From: Chamaelirium japonicum
Lineage: Eukaryota > Streptophyta > Magnoliopsida > Liliales > Melanthiaceae
Length of the DNA: 64,000 bases
NCBI GenBank assembly: GCA_947650365.1
Contig: OX393550.1
Span: 119,831,874-119,895,873 of the forward strand
Direction of reading: 5' to 3'
Position numbers and translations under genes: made by a program. Shown piece by piece: positions 24,331 through 36,183 of this stretch (positions are counted from its first letter, which is position 1; every line of letters starts with the position of its first letter). Under the pieces are notes generated by a model, which saw only the letters and a list, made by a program, of their open reading frames with translations, did not search any database and had not been told where the DNA came from.

Positions 24331-25506
24331 AAAACTTATTTTAAGGATATTATTAAAACAAGCTAATTACATCCATATGCCAACGCTACCCTCAAAGCGA
24401 AGACATTTCCATGGAGTAATTTACCATGTATGCGAGATCTCAGATTCGGATACACCCGCCCGAGGGGGCAGTGTGTATCGTCCTCCGCTCACATCGGATC
24501 TTTCCGACCCAATCCAAATCTGCCACAACCGGACTATGATGGACCATGGTACCTTTTGGCCAGCCCCCCGTGATCTCCATGCGACGCAACGGGTAGCCTC
24601 ACGGGTGCTTCGGATGCTTACCCACCAGCCTAGGCAATCACGACACGGGAGTTCATGCGGCCCCCGCGAGGGCGGGAAAAGCCCTTCTCTCTTGGCATCG
24701 TGACCACCATATCCCGAAGGAGACTGCTAAGCCTCCGGCATGACAGAACATAATTCTCACCCGAGGGGGATGTTGAGTCATACCCTATCACCCAGAAATT
24801 CAGCAATTGGCCGTGGAGGCCAGGGGCACTCACACTGAGTCCTCTTTCACATCCCTTAATTATAGTGAGGGTTATTTTAATGCAAGTATTTTAGTTCCTA
24901 GGTTGCGACAACCTAGACCTAGACCCTGGTCATACCGCGCTCCCACTAGAGTTAAGACCTCTTATAAAGTATAGATAGACTTGGAAAGGACCATAGTCCC
25001 TATCCCGTGGATACTCAGTTGTCACCTTTCTCCCGAGAATCACATTACGTACTCTCCAAGCCTTCGATACTAAATAAAATGATCATTACCCTTTGTGCTC
25101 TAGAGCCTAGCCTATGGTCTAGACATACTAGGAAAGGTCTCCCATTAGTATGACTCCTCATATGTAACTTGATGTCTGATGTCGTAGATGATCACCACAT
25201 CACTATTGGTTTCAATGTCAAACCAATTAGGGACATCCGACAACCTCCGTCGGACCTCTACCTAACGGTGGCATAACTGAGTGTTATGGGATCCAACTAC
25301 CATCAAACACCAATTAGACTACGGGTGTCAATAAATGGAGATCTAACCTAATGGTCGCATGAACCAAGTGGGGAAAAGGCATCCCACAAATAGTGGGGAA
25401 AAGGCATCCCACAATCTAACACATACTGCATCAGATTATATTCTTTCACCGGGGTTTAAAGAAATATCCAACCAAAGAAAAAAAACAAACATCCATTGAT
25501 ATCAAG

Positions 25507-25526
25507 TTCAGGGTCCGACCCCTGAA
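25507..25526 (-). promoter_or_regulatory. Conserved leader stem-loop 1 of element B
   Basis: In RNA sense the stem is TTCAGGG with CCCTGAA and the loop is GTCGGA. The same structure is at 39932-39951 in C, where the same loop is held by a stem with one G-U pair. Confidence 0.6.
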
Positions 25527-25675
25527 CCTGACTAGCAATGCTCTGACATTTCTTCAATGGCATCTTCCAAATATTCCTTACTTTGGGCCACCGTGCTCGG
25601 TCCTCCAGTGATGAATCTCTGATCTATCCTTGTCCTCCAAGACTTCAACCTGTAACTAAAAATACTAGTACGCTC

Positions 25676-25689
25676 CGAGCAATTGCTCG
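25676..25689 (-). promoter_or_regulatory. Conserved leader palindrome of element B
   Basis: CGAGCAATTGCTCG is a perfect 14-bp palindrome. Related stems lie at the same relative place in A (18177-18190) and C (40129-40142), where only the centre varies. Confidence 0.55.
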
Positions 25690-25838
25690 TTCGTACACAT
25701 TTTCCTAGGTAGAAGAATAAAGACAAGAATAGAAATAAGGGCCGGGAAAAACCAAGCCGTAGTCAACCTCCACGCGCTTGTCCCATTAGGCCTTATATTC
25801 ATCCATCACAAAAACAATCGAAATACCATGCAATTATA

Positions 25839-25860
25839 TTTCGGGGTCCGACCCCCGAAA
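25839..25860 (-). promoter_or_regulatory. Conserved leader stem-loop 2 of element B
   Basis: In RNA sense the stem is TTTCGGGG with CCCCGAAA and the loop is GTCGGA, the same loop as stem-loop 1. The counterpart in C (40275-40296) has ATCCGGGG with CCCCGGAT, so two base pairs change together. The counterpart in A is at 17997-18018. Confidence 0.65.
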
Positions 25861-26036
25861 GCAAACAATCACACTATAGCGGTGCCCTGCAAAACACACT
25901 ATGCATAACATGCGACATATATGAATATATGATCTACGCAAACCCCGGTGACGCATTCGTTAATCAAATGCACATACGATTCGTTCCATGAAAAATTTTC
26001 TCATGAATCGCACACCAAAATGGCTCTGATACCATT

Positions 26037-28404
26037 TGTTGGAATGATATCGGAGGCGCAGCGGAAGGTGGAGTTGATCCCGAGGATCGTTTCGGTGTGC
26101 GGTACATTTTAAATTTTTCATTCATATTAATCATATGCGTAAATGATTAAAACAAATACGAATCGAACCCCTATAGTCATCTATCGAAATGATTGACATA
26201 TCTCATATGTATGCATTATGATAGATCTAGGGGTTAGTAGGTTATACCTTCGTGCGGGATTTAACACCGCGAAGAATTGCTTCAATATTGATGAAGACAA
26301 ATTCGGATCTGCACGAACACCTTTCAGTGCAAAGGCCGTAACTTTCTATCCCGACATCGGAATGGAGCGAAACTTGATTTTCCGGAAAGAATACTTCAAC
26401 GTCAAGAGTTTGCAACCGGTTTGAAGTCATTTGGACTTCTATAGCTCCTGCAGTGATCAAAACAATGCAGATCTGCCCGTAAAATCTGGGCAGCAATCTC
26501 GAGCCGGATCCTCATGCAAGAGAGAAATGAATCTCATCGGATTCACCCGATCTCACATATCATCCCGGATCCTTGCACTCTAATCTCTGAGTGCCTCAGA
26601 GTGCAAGCGATCTCCATCAATCTCACACACACACTTGGAGAAGAAGATGAGGGAGAGAAAAGAGATGAACCCGAGAGAGAGAGATGACAAAAATCCGAAC
26701 CATAAGCGAAGGGGCTTTGGTTCTTCATAAAAAAATATGAGAAGGATGCACCATTTCAGATCTGAAATTCGTGCCCCTCACTCTCTCTTGTCATTTGAAA
26801 CAGTTCCTCTCTCTCTCCCTCTCATTACTCTCAAATTCAATGCCCCTTTTTTAATACTAGTTGCCATATTAGAATTGTTGCAATTAAGGAGATGATTCAA
26901 AATCATTCAAATCTGAATTAATCCCTTAATTATAAGTTTGATGGCCATGCATGCTAGCCCTAGTGAGGATGGCGGCCACTAGGGCATGCGGGACATTTTG
27001 AAATGACCAAAATGCCCCCATGCATCTAGTGGTCGTTTACCTCATGCGGGACAATGTATGGCCCATCTACGTGCACGATAATGCACCCTAACACTTAGGG
27101 CACCTCATCGGCATCAGCAACAAGTCAATACACCATGGGATGATGAATAGTATTTTTACTATTTACTAGGGTGCCCTTAGTAAAAGGTGGGGTGCCCCAT
27201 AGTAAAAATTACTAAACTCGCATTTTGCGTTCTAGTGCAACACGCACACACGGAATGGACTCCTCATGGTATAATGGCAACATCGTATGTCTCTACACTA
27301 CTCTGTGGTTGCCCCCTAGTGAACACACTTAGTCCTGTGCTACCACCATGCTCCAGTGCGATGCACTCACGGAACACAGGACGATTAGGCATTATTTCTT
27401 CAACTCATAATATGCTGTGAGACAAGGAAAAAGTATTGATCCGTAATGATCGTGGATAGGGTGGAACCTTCAGGGACTAGGATTCATGGCTTCCAACCGA
27501 ACCCGATCGACACACTACCCGAGTGTCCCTGTCAATCCTCTGGGTCCCGGTTAACCTGCATGGCCACCCAGAGTGCGACGCAGGCTGCACTCCAATTCTC
27601 CCAGACTTATTAAGCTCTCTCGCATACCCCTGTTCTCCGCTTAGTATTGGTAATACAATGTCCCGCCACTTGGTGCCATGAGTCAACTCGAGCGGTGGAG
27701 AGCACCGTCAGACTCGAGTGACCATATGACTAGGTTCCTTCCAGGTTGACGATCACATCGCACCTCCGATCGCTTTGGCCAAGCAATCGGATCCGGTCAA
27801 CAGCTCAACTGCTGACCACCAGGCCTGGGTTTAGTGCGGTGTATGTCATACCAAGGAACGCACCTACCGATAAGGATGTGGATGGCCTGCAAGAGTGGCG
27901 TGCCGATGCAACGTCAGCCCGGTAACCCAGCGCACCGTGGTATTGGGTCGTGGTTAGATCCCTCACACGTTGGTGAACCAAAGTTACACGCAACTGGTTA
28001 GTCCACCGGTCACGGTTCCTCAGGGTTTAGGACCGATTACCCTAAGCAGAAACACGGCTATGTGCACTGGTGTCTGCTCACCGATCTGTGCACCGTGTTG
28101 GTTCTGTTCAGCCACAGACATTGTGCCTGGTAATGACCATTATGGAGATTCTCATGCTCTGTCATTCCAACAGCTTATCCTGATAGGGCGACCAACCTAA
28201 ATCAGAGCTGTGAATGATTTAGGCTCATAGGACCGATCCACTGAGTCTCCCACTCAGATGGACTACTATATAGCCATGGCTCCTTAAGTTCTTTAAATAG
28301 AACACGTATAATAATACGTACCTTTATATAATCCTAAATAAACTATCAACCATATACAGCCAAACCTAGGGTTTTACGAGCTGTAGACCATATCAAACCT
28401 AACA
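26037..28404 (-). repeat. 5' LTR of element B
   Basis: A 2368-bp LTR from TGTTGGAATGATATCGG to AAACCTAACA, followed by the target duplication GGTAG at 28405-28409. It is nearly identical to 18550-20763 where they align. Confidence 0.93.
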
Positions 28405-28409
28405 GGTAG

Positions 28410-29358
28410 TTGGATCCCATAACACTCGGTTATGCCACCATTAGGTCGAGGTTCGACGGAGGTTGTCGGATGTCCCTAATTGGTTTGACATCGAAACCAA
28501 TAGTGATGTGGTGATCATCTACAACATCAGACATCAAGTTGTATACGATGAGTCATACTAATGGGAGACCTTCCTTGTATGTCTAGACCATAGGCTAGGC
28601 TCTAAAGCACAAAGGGTAATGATCATTTTATTTAGTATCGAAGGCCTGGAGAGCACGTAATGTGATTCTTGAGAGAAAGGTGACAAGTGAGTATCCACGG
28701 GATAGGGACTATGGTCCTCTCCAAGTCTATCTATACTTCATAAGAGGTCTAAACTCTAGTGAGAGCACGGTATGACAAAGGTCTAGGTCTAGGTTGTCTC
28801 AACCTAGGATCTAAAATACTTGCATTAAAATAACCCTCACTATAATTAAGGGATGTGTAAGAGGACTCAGTATGAGTGCCCCTGGCCTCCACAGCCAACT
28901 GCTGAATTTTTGACTGATAGGGTATGGCTCAACATCCCACTCAGGTGAGAGTTATGTTCTGTCATACCGGAGGCTTATCAGTCTTCTTCGGGATATGATG
29001 GTCACAATACCAGATTGCCTAGGCTCGTGGGTAAGCATCCAAAGTACCCGTGAGGCTACCCGTTGCGTCGCATGGAGATCACGGGGGGCTAGCCAAAAGA
29101 AAACCATGGTCCATTATAGCCCGTCTGTGGCAGATTTGGATTGGGTCCAAGAGATCTGGTGTGAGCAGAGGACGCTGTACATTGCCCCCTCGGGTGGGTG
29201 TATCCGAATTCGAGATCTCACATACATGGTAAAATTGATCCATAGATATGTCTCCGCTTTGAGGGTAGCATTGACATTTGGATATAATTTGACTTATTTT
29301 AAAAAATACCATAAAATAAGTTTATGAAGCATTCTAATATACTCCTATTTATTTTCAG
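28410..29358 (+). other. Second part of the leader of element A
   Basis: Resumes A's leader after the B insertion and matches, in reverse complement, B's leader near 24400-25290. No credible frame is seen. The 29050-29327 frames lie in sequence that is also leader in B. Confidence 0.8.
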
Positions 29359-30150
29359 ATGACCAAACTAGACCTTTTATCTGCCATCCTAAATGATAAC
29401 AAGGTTACAGGTCCTAACTATGAAGACTGGAAATGCAATCTCATGCTAGTTCTGAGGATCGATAAATACACCATGGCCCTGACCACTCCAGAATCGAACC
29501 TACTGGGTCCAAATGCCACTAAGGCAGAGACCAAGGCTTTCTCTGACTGGCGAGATTCTAATGAGATGTGCAAGTGCTATATCATAACTTCCTTGCAGAC
29601 AACTCTACAGAAGCAGTCGACGAAATGTCTGATGCTTTTGACATGATGATATACCTCAAATAAATGTTTGAGGGCATAGCCGTGTAACGCGATACTTCAC
29701 AATGAAAAAGCTCGTTAACACTAAGATGTCCGAAGGGACGCCTATTCGAAAACACATACTGAAAATGCTTGGGTTTCAGAATGAACTAGCTACCATGAAT
29801 ATTGTGCTGGATAATGAGGTTATGACTGATATCTTCCTTGTATCTCTGTCTGGAGCCTTTGAAGGCTTTGTCACTAACTTCAATCTTAATAAGTTGAAGA
29901 TAACAAATACAGAGCTTCTTGGAGCTCTCCAGACAGTAGAAGACGGGTTCAAAGTGAAGAATGAGGCATTAAGTGTTAAGCGCAGGGCTGCTCTGAAGGC
30001 TAAGAAGCCTATGAGCAAGAAGCCCAAAAACAAGAAGCTGAAGGCAAGGCCTCTGCAGAGAAATATGGGGACCTCTAGGTCAAGAGAGATGAAGTCACCA
30101 AGCATGAAGTGCTTCAGATGTGGCGAGAAGGGCCACTGAAAAAAAAAGAC
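29359..30150 (+). pseudogene. Element A gag region
   Basis: Copia gag. It starts at the ATG at 29359 (MTKLDLLSAILNDNK), with the VTGPNYEDWK segment near residues 17-26, which is typical of copia gag N-termini. The helical domain from 29702 has FEGFVTNFNLNKL. A basic Lys-rich linker leads to the zinc knuckle start MKCFRCGEKGH near 30103-30139. The protein would bind and package element RNA. The region is broken. Confidence 0.87.
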
Positions 30151-30199
30151 TGCACAAAGCCTCAGGGTGCTGGGACAGGTAATTCTCAGCTCCTTGTAG

Positions 30200-31625
30200 T
30201 TGAGTCACTTCTTTCGAGTAGCAGATCTTTTGCATCTGGGATTGTGGATTCTGGTTCCACTGACCATGTGTGTAACTCTTTACAGGGGTTTTAGATAAGC
30301 AGAAGGTTACTTGATGAGGAGGTGGTCCTGAGCATGGGTACTAATGTTGTTGCTATGGTTGAAGCAGTTGGAGATATTTCTTTATGTTTTCCTAATGAAA
30401 AGACTTTGATATTAAAAGATGCATTATATGTACTATCATTGAGACGTGATTTAATTTCTGTTTCTTCTATGGTAAATGATGGTTATTCAGTTCTTTTTGA
30501 TACATCTGATGTGTCTATTAGAATGAATGGAACCTTCATTATTAGAGGAATAGTTCAGAACAATCTCTATATTATAAGTCCTAAATTAGAAAAAGAAAAC
30601 CTAACCGCTTTGAATATTAACTCATCTAAACGTAAGAAACCTTTAGAAAATCTAACTCTATTGTGGCATTTAAGACTTGGGCATATTGCCTCAGATAGAA
30701 TTCATAGGTTAGTCAAGGCCGGGCTTTTGGAAACAGATCCCTCGGAGATCCTTCCAACATGTAAGTTTTGTCTGGAAGGCAAAATGACCAAGAGGGCTTT
30801 TAAAACCAAAGGTAATAGGACCATAGAGATATTTGAGTTAGTTCATTCTGATATATGCGGACCCATGAGCATCTAGGCGATAGAAGGCCATGAGTACTTT
30901 ATCACGTTTACTGATGATTACTCAACATATGGCTATATCTACCTAATGTATCGGAAGTCTAAGTCTTTTGACAAGTTCAAAGAATTCAGAGCCAAAGTTG
31001 AAAAGCAAACTGGTAGACATGTGAAAGCCTTTCGATCTAATCGAGGAGGTGAGTACCTATCAGACGAGTTCTTTGGGTACCTCAGAGACAGTGGGATTGT
31101 ATCCCAGTTGACTATTTCGGGTACACCATAACAGAATAGAGTTTCTGAGAGAAGGAATCAGACCTTGTTGGATATGGTCCGTAGTATGATGAGTTATGCC
31201 AGTTTACTGACCATATTTTGGGGATACACTCTATTAACAGCGGCATATATCTTAAATCATGTCCCATCTAAGACCCCTAGAGAACTGTGGTCAAAGCGAA
31301 AGCCTACACTATAGCATTTCAGAATATGGGGATGTCCTGCACATGTGCAAAAGAACAAGAGGGATAAGATGGACACTAAGTCTAAGGTATGTCTGTTCAT
31401 AGGCTATCCTAAAGAAACAAAAGGTAGTCTATTTTATGATCTTGAGAATAAAAAGGTACTCGTTTCTACGAATGTCATCTACCTAGAGCAGGACTATATT
31501 ATGAACCACAAGTCAACCAGTAAGGAAGTTTTGGAGGAGCTACTGGGTATTGGTGGAGGTAGCATATCCGGTAACATAGAGGGAAGAGGTAATATTGAAA
31601 CTAGTATACCAAAGACTGTAGAAAC
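30200..31625 (+). pseudogene. Element A protease and integrase regions, cut by element D
   Basis: A copia protease motif (IVDSGSTDHVCN) lies near 30238-30275. The GAG-pre-integrase domain LLWHLRLGHIAS is near 30658-30695, with CKFCLEGKMTKR after it. The integrase core includes FITFTDDYS near 30900 and RGGEYLSDEF near 31040-31070. The post-core segment KSKVCLFIGYPK is near 31380, followed by a linker that stops at the D insertion (31626). The region has several breaks, and the later pol domains are outside the window. Confidence 0.87.
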
Positions 31626-32613
31626 TGTTGGAGGTAAATCCATGGTAGAGGCCCGCAGCGGAAGCAATGTGTAGGTCCGAAGACCGTGAGCGGTGTGCGT
31701 TACATATCAAAATTTTCCTCGAAACGATCTACACGTGCATGTATGAATCTAGCATGGCAACAACGCGAACCCCTAACGTCGATCTAATACGAAAGAACAA
31801 TCTGGCATACATGCATGTTCTATCTATGCTAGATCTACATGTTAAAGATCATACATGCGTGCGGATTCTTTTAACGCGACAAGTTTCTTCTTTGTCGATG
31901 GAGACGGGCTCAGATCTGCTTAATATAGCTTCGGTGTGATGGCCATAACTTTCTACTCCGAATTCAGATTGGGCTAAAATTTGGACTAAAGGTAGCCAAC
32001 GTCATGATGCACCTTTTACAACAAGTTTCACCTCGTGTGGACTTCTGTAACTTCCGAAATCACAGAAACAATACTGATTTTCTGTGCAGATTCTGAACAG
32101 CAAAAGCTTGCAGGATATGCCTTCTAGTTCACCCGATCTCACACGATGCACGGCACCTCGTCGATGGATATCTGAGTGCCTCCATCCGACGAGCCTTCTC
32201 CTTCTACGAAACCCTATGCGAGGAAGACGAGTCGTCATCCAATGGCACAAGCGAGGGAGAGAGAGAGACGAGAGAGGAGAAGAGAAGAGAAGAGATGAGA
32301 GGGGGCGGCTAGGGTTTCCCCATGGCATGGCCGGCCCCTAGGGCTTGCATGGCCGACCCCCCTCTCTCCTTTTCCCTTATATAGGTCCGGCCTATCCATA
32401 TGGATAAGGATAGTATGGATAAGTTTGACTGATTCAAACCTCTCCCTATATATCTCTTCTTTTATCTCTATTTTTTTCTTGGTTTTAAAAATGGTCAAAA
32501 CCAGCCCATTTTCTGTGTCTCATCACCGGCCCATTCATTGGAGGCAACAACCTCCTGAAACCAATAGGGCCGGCCTTGACTAGTCTCCCAACACTTAGGG
32601 CCGGCCCCCTTAG
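31626..32613 (-). repeat. 3' LTR of element D, first segment (split by C)
   Basis: Starts TGTTGGAGGTAAATCC on the + strand where A's linker is cut, with left candidate target duplication GAAAC (31621-31625). It includes a TATA-like CTATATAAGG on the minus strand near 32372-32385. Element C is inserted at 32614. With the second segment the LTR is about 2.3 kb, the size usual for this group. Open frames across its purine-rich stretches are not genes. Confidence 0.82.
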
Positions 32614-34567
32614 GGTTGGATATTGGATCCGCTAATCAGAGTCACAGCGAAAGCAAAAGAAATATCCGAAGATCATACGGTGTATGTTTCATTACAATTC
32701 GTGATACAAAACAATCTACATGCAAATCTATGATCTTAGCATATATGCGGACACCCTAGAGGCATACTACGATCTACGGAAGACATGCATGCATCTACTT
32801 AGATGTTTAGATTCATCATACCTTATGAATCTATGATCCGAAGATTACGGAACGATGAAGAACCGCACTTGAATCGCAAGGGAAACTGTCGGATAGCACC
32901 TTGTCCTTTGCGAATTGAAGAATCCTCGAAATTCCGTCTCTGAGTGCAGGGATTACGAGCCGACGGAGGAATCCGTTGCGAAGATGATGGCGAGCCACGA
33001 GATTTTCTCCTCCTCTTTCTCATTTCTTCCTTCTCCTTCCTTCCCCTTCCTTCTCCCTTCTTCTTCCTCTCTTTTCCTTGGCCGAAACCACAAAGGAGGA
33101 GGACTAGGGGTCGGATTTTTGGAGGGGAGGGAGTAGAAGCATTAGGGCCGGCCCTCCCCTCCCTATTTCCTTTATAGGGCCGGTCTCCCATGGTTCCAAA
33201 GAGCCTAGGGCCGGCCCTTAGGTGGATAGGGATGAGGGGGGATCAGATTTAGGTCTTCCGGGTGTCTATCGTGAAGTCCGGACGAAAACGCCCTTCACGA
33301 AAAGTGGAAAACTGAAAGTGAGACTGAGTGAGGTGCGCTACTCGGAATCGAGTTCCGTCAGTGCCTGTGAGCTCCTAGAATTATTCCACTCAATCTAAGA
33401 TCCATATTCAATATGTTCTGAGCTATATTTCAGAATTTACCAAAATACCCCTACGGCCCGTAACACATGTGAATTAGGTTCTTTGGCTCCGGGCTTGCAC
33501 TCCATCGCGCTACTTCGCATCCAACGTATCCAACTAGGTCGGGGAACAATTCCTATAGGCAACGATAGGGTGGAACCTTCAGGGTTCGGAATCTCTAGCT
33601 GCAACCGGATCCCTGATTAACTGTTTCGGTGACACACCGAAAGTTCCGTTAATCAGCCCTAATCCGATTAACCCGCGTAGCCACCCAGAGTGCGACGCGA
33701 GTTGAACTCTAGTGATCCTAAACTTATGTTACTCCTCGTAACCCAGTTCTATACTATACTTCGATAATCCTTAGTCCCTCCTATTACTGGTGCCATGATA
33801 CGACTCGGGCGGTGGGGAGCACCGTCAGATCCCGATCGATCATCTGACTAGGGTTTGATGACTTGTCATCTATAACACCACACACCTTCCGGTTCTATGC
33901 CTAGTATCCGGAACATCGTCAGTCATACTGACAAACACCAGGCCTGGGTTAACTATGTGGACAGATTGACTCATCAAAACGCACACATCCAACACTGGAC
34001 GTCGGATAACCTGTAGGGATTACATGTCACTTAAGCACCAGCCGGATAACCCAACGTACCGTGTATTGGACTATGGAAGGTCCGCACACATTGGCACATC
34101 AAAGCACCACTCAACTGGTTGGCCCAGTGAGCATGGTCCCTTAGGGTTAAGGACAGATTATCTGTAGTAGTAAGACGGTTTCTACACCAGTGTCTGAATC
34201 ACTGAACTGTGCACCGCCTTGGTTCCTGTTCAACACGATCATCGTGCTTGGTCAAGTGAATGGGAATCCCACGTTCCTGTGGTGGAGACTTTACCACATC
34301 CTCTACCTGCCAACAGCTTATGCTCGGTGAAGCGACCAGCATCACCAAAGCTGTGAACTAGTTCTAGGTCTACACAGAACTGGTCCACTGGGTCTCCCAA
34401 GCATGGATCCTTCATGCACCTCAGTGGCCTACTGTGTTCCCTAGGGTCCTTTTATTATATGAGTATTATCATACACCAGAGTAGTATTCTAATTAAAGCA
34501 ATAACCAAAGTCATCTTTATTAATGTTAACACAGAAAATCCACGCTAAGGACACACGAGCTACAACA
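32614..34567 (-). repeat. 3' LTR of element C
   Basis: A 1954-bp LTR, ending GAGCTACAACA on the + strand. ATCTCCCACTTGG, the complement of the polypurine tract, follows at 34568. It matches 40476-42431 end to end. Confidence 0.94.
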
Positions 34568-34581
34568 ATCTCCCACTTGGC

Positions 34582-35060
34582 CTAGCGGGGAACAACAGTC
34601 ATAACTCCCATGGCATCCACGTGCTTCTCAAAAGCCTTGGTCGGTAACGCCTTTGTGAAAGGGTCCGCCATGTTATCTGCAGATGCCACCTGAGTCACTG
34701 CTACCTCCCCTCGCCTCTGCAAGTCCCGGATTATGTAGTATTTCCGCTCGATATGCTTGCTCTTCTGGTGATATCTTGGCTCCTTGGATTGTGCTATCGC
34801 TCTACTATTGTCGCAGTAAAGGATAATAGGATCTTGAGCTCCCGGTACACATCCTAAGTCCGTGAGGAACTTCTTGAGCCACACCGCCTCCTTAGCTGCT
34901 TCGCACGCCGCAACATACTCAGCCTCTGTCGTCGAATCCGCGATGCATCCCTGCTTCACGCTCCTCCAACTGACAACTCCTCCTCCTAATGAAAACACAA
35001 ACCCTGACATCGATCACCTGGATTCCGGATCTGACGCAAAGTCAGAGTCCGTATATCCAA
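34582..35060 (-). pseudogene. Element C RNase H region
   Basis: Copia RNase H at the C-terminus of pol. It starts with SGFVFSLGGGVVSW and has STTEAEYVAACEAAKEA with the conserved Glu, then LYCDNSRAIAQ with a conserved Asp, and ends with DNMADPFTKALP near the stop at 34582. It removes the RNA strand during cDNA synthesis. The upstream join to RT is near 35010-35250 (SLMYAMQCTRPDI). Confidence 0.88.
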
Positions 35061-36183
35061 TCGACATCAGTTCCTGTGAAGAGTAAACTAACTCATAATC
35101 TCTCATCCTACGGAGATACTTGAGTATACTTTTCACAGTAGTCCAGTGCCCTGGACCCGAATTTGACTGATACCTGCCCATCATGTCTACAGCAGTGCAT
35201 ATATCTGGTCTCGTGCACTGCATGGCATACATCAGACTCCCTACTGCCAAAGCATAAGGTATCTTCTACATCTCTGCCCTCTCCTCAGGAGTCTTAGGAC
35301 CCTGATCCTTGGACAACTTCATTCCATGTCTGAATGGAACCAGTCCCTTCTTGGAGTTATGCATACTGAATCTGACCAAAATAGTATCTATGTAGGCTGA
35401 CTGTGACAGCGAGAGAATCTTGTTCTGGCGATCTCGAGTTACCTTGATCCCCAGAACATAACTCGCTTCACCTAGGTCTTTCATGTCAAATTGAGAGGAT
35501 AAACACACCTTCACTGTAGACAACGTTCCAACATTATTTCCGATGAGCAGGATATCGTCCACGTAAAGCACTAGAAAAACTACTGCAGTCTTATCGTTCC
35601 TTTTATAAACACATGGTTCATCCACGTTCTGTTCAAATCCATAAGACTGTATAGCCTGATCAAAACGCATGTTCCAACTTCTGGATGCTTGCTTCAGTCC
35701 ATAAATGGACCTTTGCAACTTGCATACCAGCCTTTCCTGACCTTTTGCGATAAAGCCTGGAGGCTGAGACATGTAGATGTCTTCTTCTAAATCCCCGTTG
35801 AGGAATGCGGTCTAGACGTCCATTTGCCAGATCTCCCAATCATAATGGGCTGCAATGGACAAGAGAATCCGGATAGACTTAAGCATAGCCACTGGCGAAA
35901 AGGTTTCGTCATAGTCGATCCCTTCTCGCTGGGTATAACCCTTAGCGACTAGTCTAGCTTTGTAAGTCTCAACGGTACCATCCGGACCTCTTTTCCTTTT
36001 GTACACCCACTTATACCCAACAGGTTTAATGTTGTGAGGTGGTGTTACAAGTGTCCAGACCAAATTTTGGGACATCGATGTCAATTCTGCCTCCATGGCT
36101 TCCTGCCATGCTGCATGGTCAGTGGATACCATCGCTTTGTCATAGTTCAGAGGATCATTCTCCTGAAACTCTGGATCAACCAT
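35061..36183 (-). pseudogene. Element C reverse transcriptase region
   Basis: Copia RT. The N-terminal fingers include [10 protein letters not shown] and [11 protein letters not shown] near 35990-36120, then [13 protein letters not shown] and [10 protein letters not shown] near 35890-35960. WQMDV near 35815 leads to the second part, with SIYGLKQASRSWN near 35670-35710. The catalytic motif YVDDILLIGN lies near 35530-35565. The region is readable over nearly the whole domain, with few breaks. Confidence 0.9.

Larger units (their letters stand above)
24331..26036 (-). other. Leader and primer site of element B
   Basis: About 1.7 kb without coding signal between the 5' LTR and gag. The primer site, complementary to initiator tRNA-Met (TGGTATCAGAGC on the minus strand), lies at about 26020-26036. 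Stem-loops shared with A and C lie at 25507-25526 and 25839-25860, and a perfect palindrome at 25676-25689. Homologous sequence lies in A at 17812-18549 and 28410-29358. Confidence 0.85.
18550..28404 (-). mobile_element. Element B: Ty1/copia with long LTRs, complete ends, decayed interior
   Basis: A 9.9-kb element flanked by the target duplication GGTAG (18545-18549 and 28405-28409) and inserted in the leader of A. It reads on the minus strand: 5' LTR at 26037-28404, iMet-type primer site, leader of about 1.7 kb, gag, integrase, RT and RNase H, polypurine tract, 3' LTR. By eye the LTRs differ at only 1-2% of aligned sites, so the insertion is recent. The coding region nevertheless carries many breaks and no domain is intact, so B was probably moved by another element's proteins. 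Confidence 0.92.
15589..31625 (+). mobile_element. Element A: Ty1/copia with long LTRs, 5' part, holding element B
   Basis: A spans its 5' LTR (15589-17811), leader (17812-18549 and 28410-29358, split by B), and the gag, protease and integrase regions up to 31625, where element D is inserted. Its RT, RNase H and 3' LTR are outside the window. It is inserted in the LTR of H, with left candidate target duplication CCCTA (15584-15588). Gag and integrase stay largely readable, with several breaks. The family is the same as or close to B's. Confidence 0.88.

Noticed and set aside
19836-27686. Repeated 62-69-residue minus-strand frames in both B LTRs (19836-20045 with 27477-27686; 20164-20352 with 27805-27993)
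   Set aside because: They recur because the LTRs are nearly identical. The frames are not kept in the LTRs of A, C, D or H, although the DNA blocks are, so DNA or RNA conservation is the better reading.
29050-29327. Possible gene upstream of A's gag
   Set aside because: The sequence is the leader shared with B, where it is not open. It has no domain.
32002-33191. Frames in D and C LTRs with Arg/Ser/Glu-rich translations
   Set aside because: They lie over purine-rich LTR stretches and appear in both C LTRs (32823-33177 and 40685-41039) with different lengths. There is no domain and no coding constraint.
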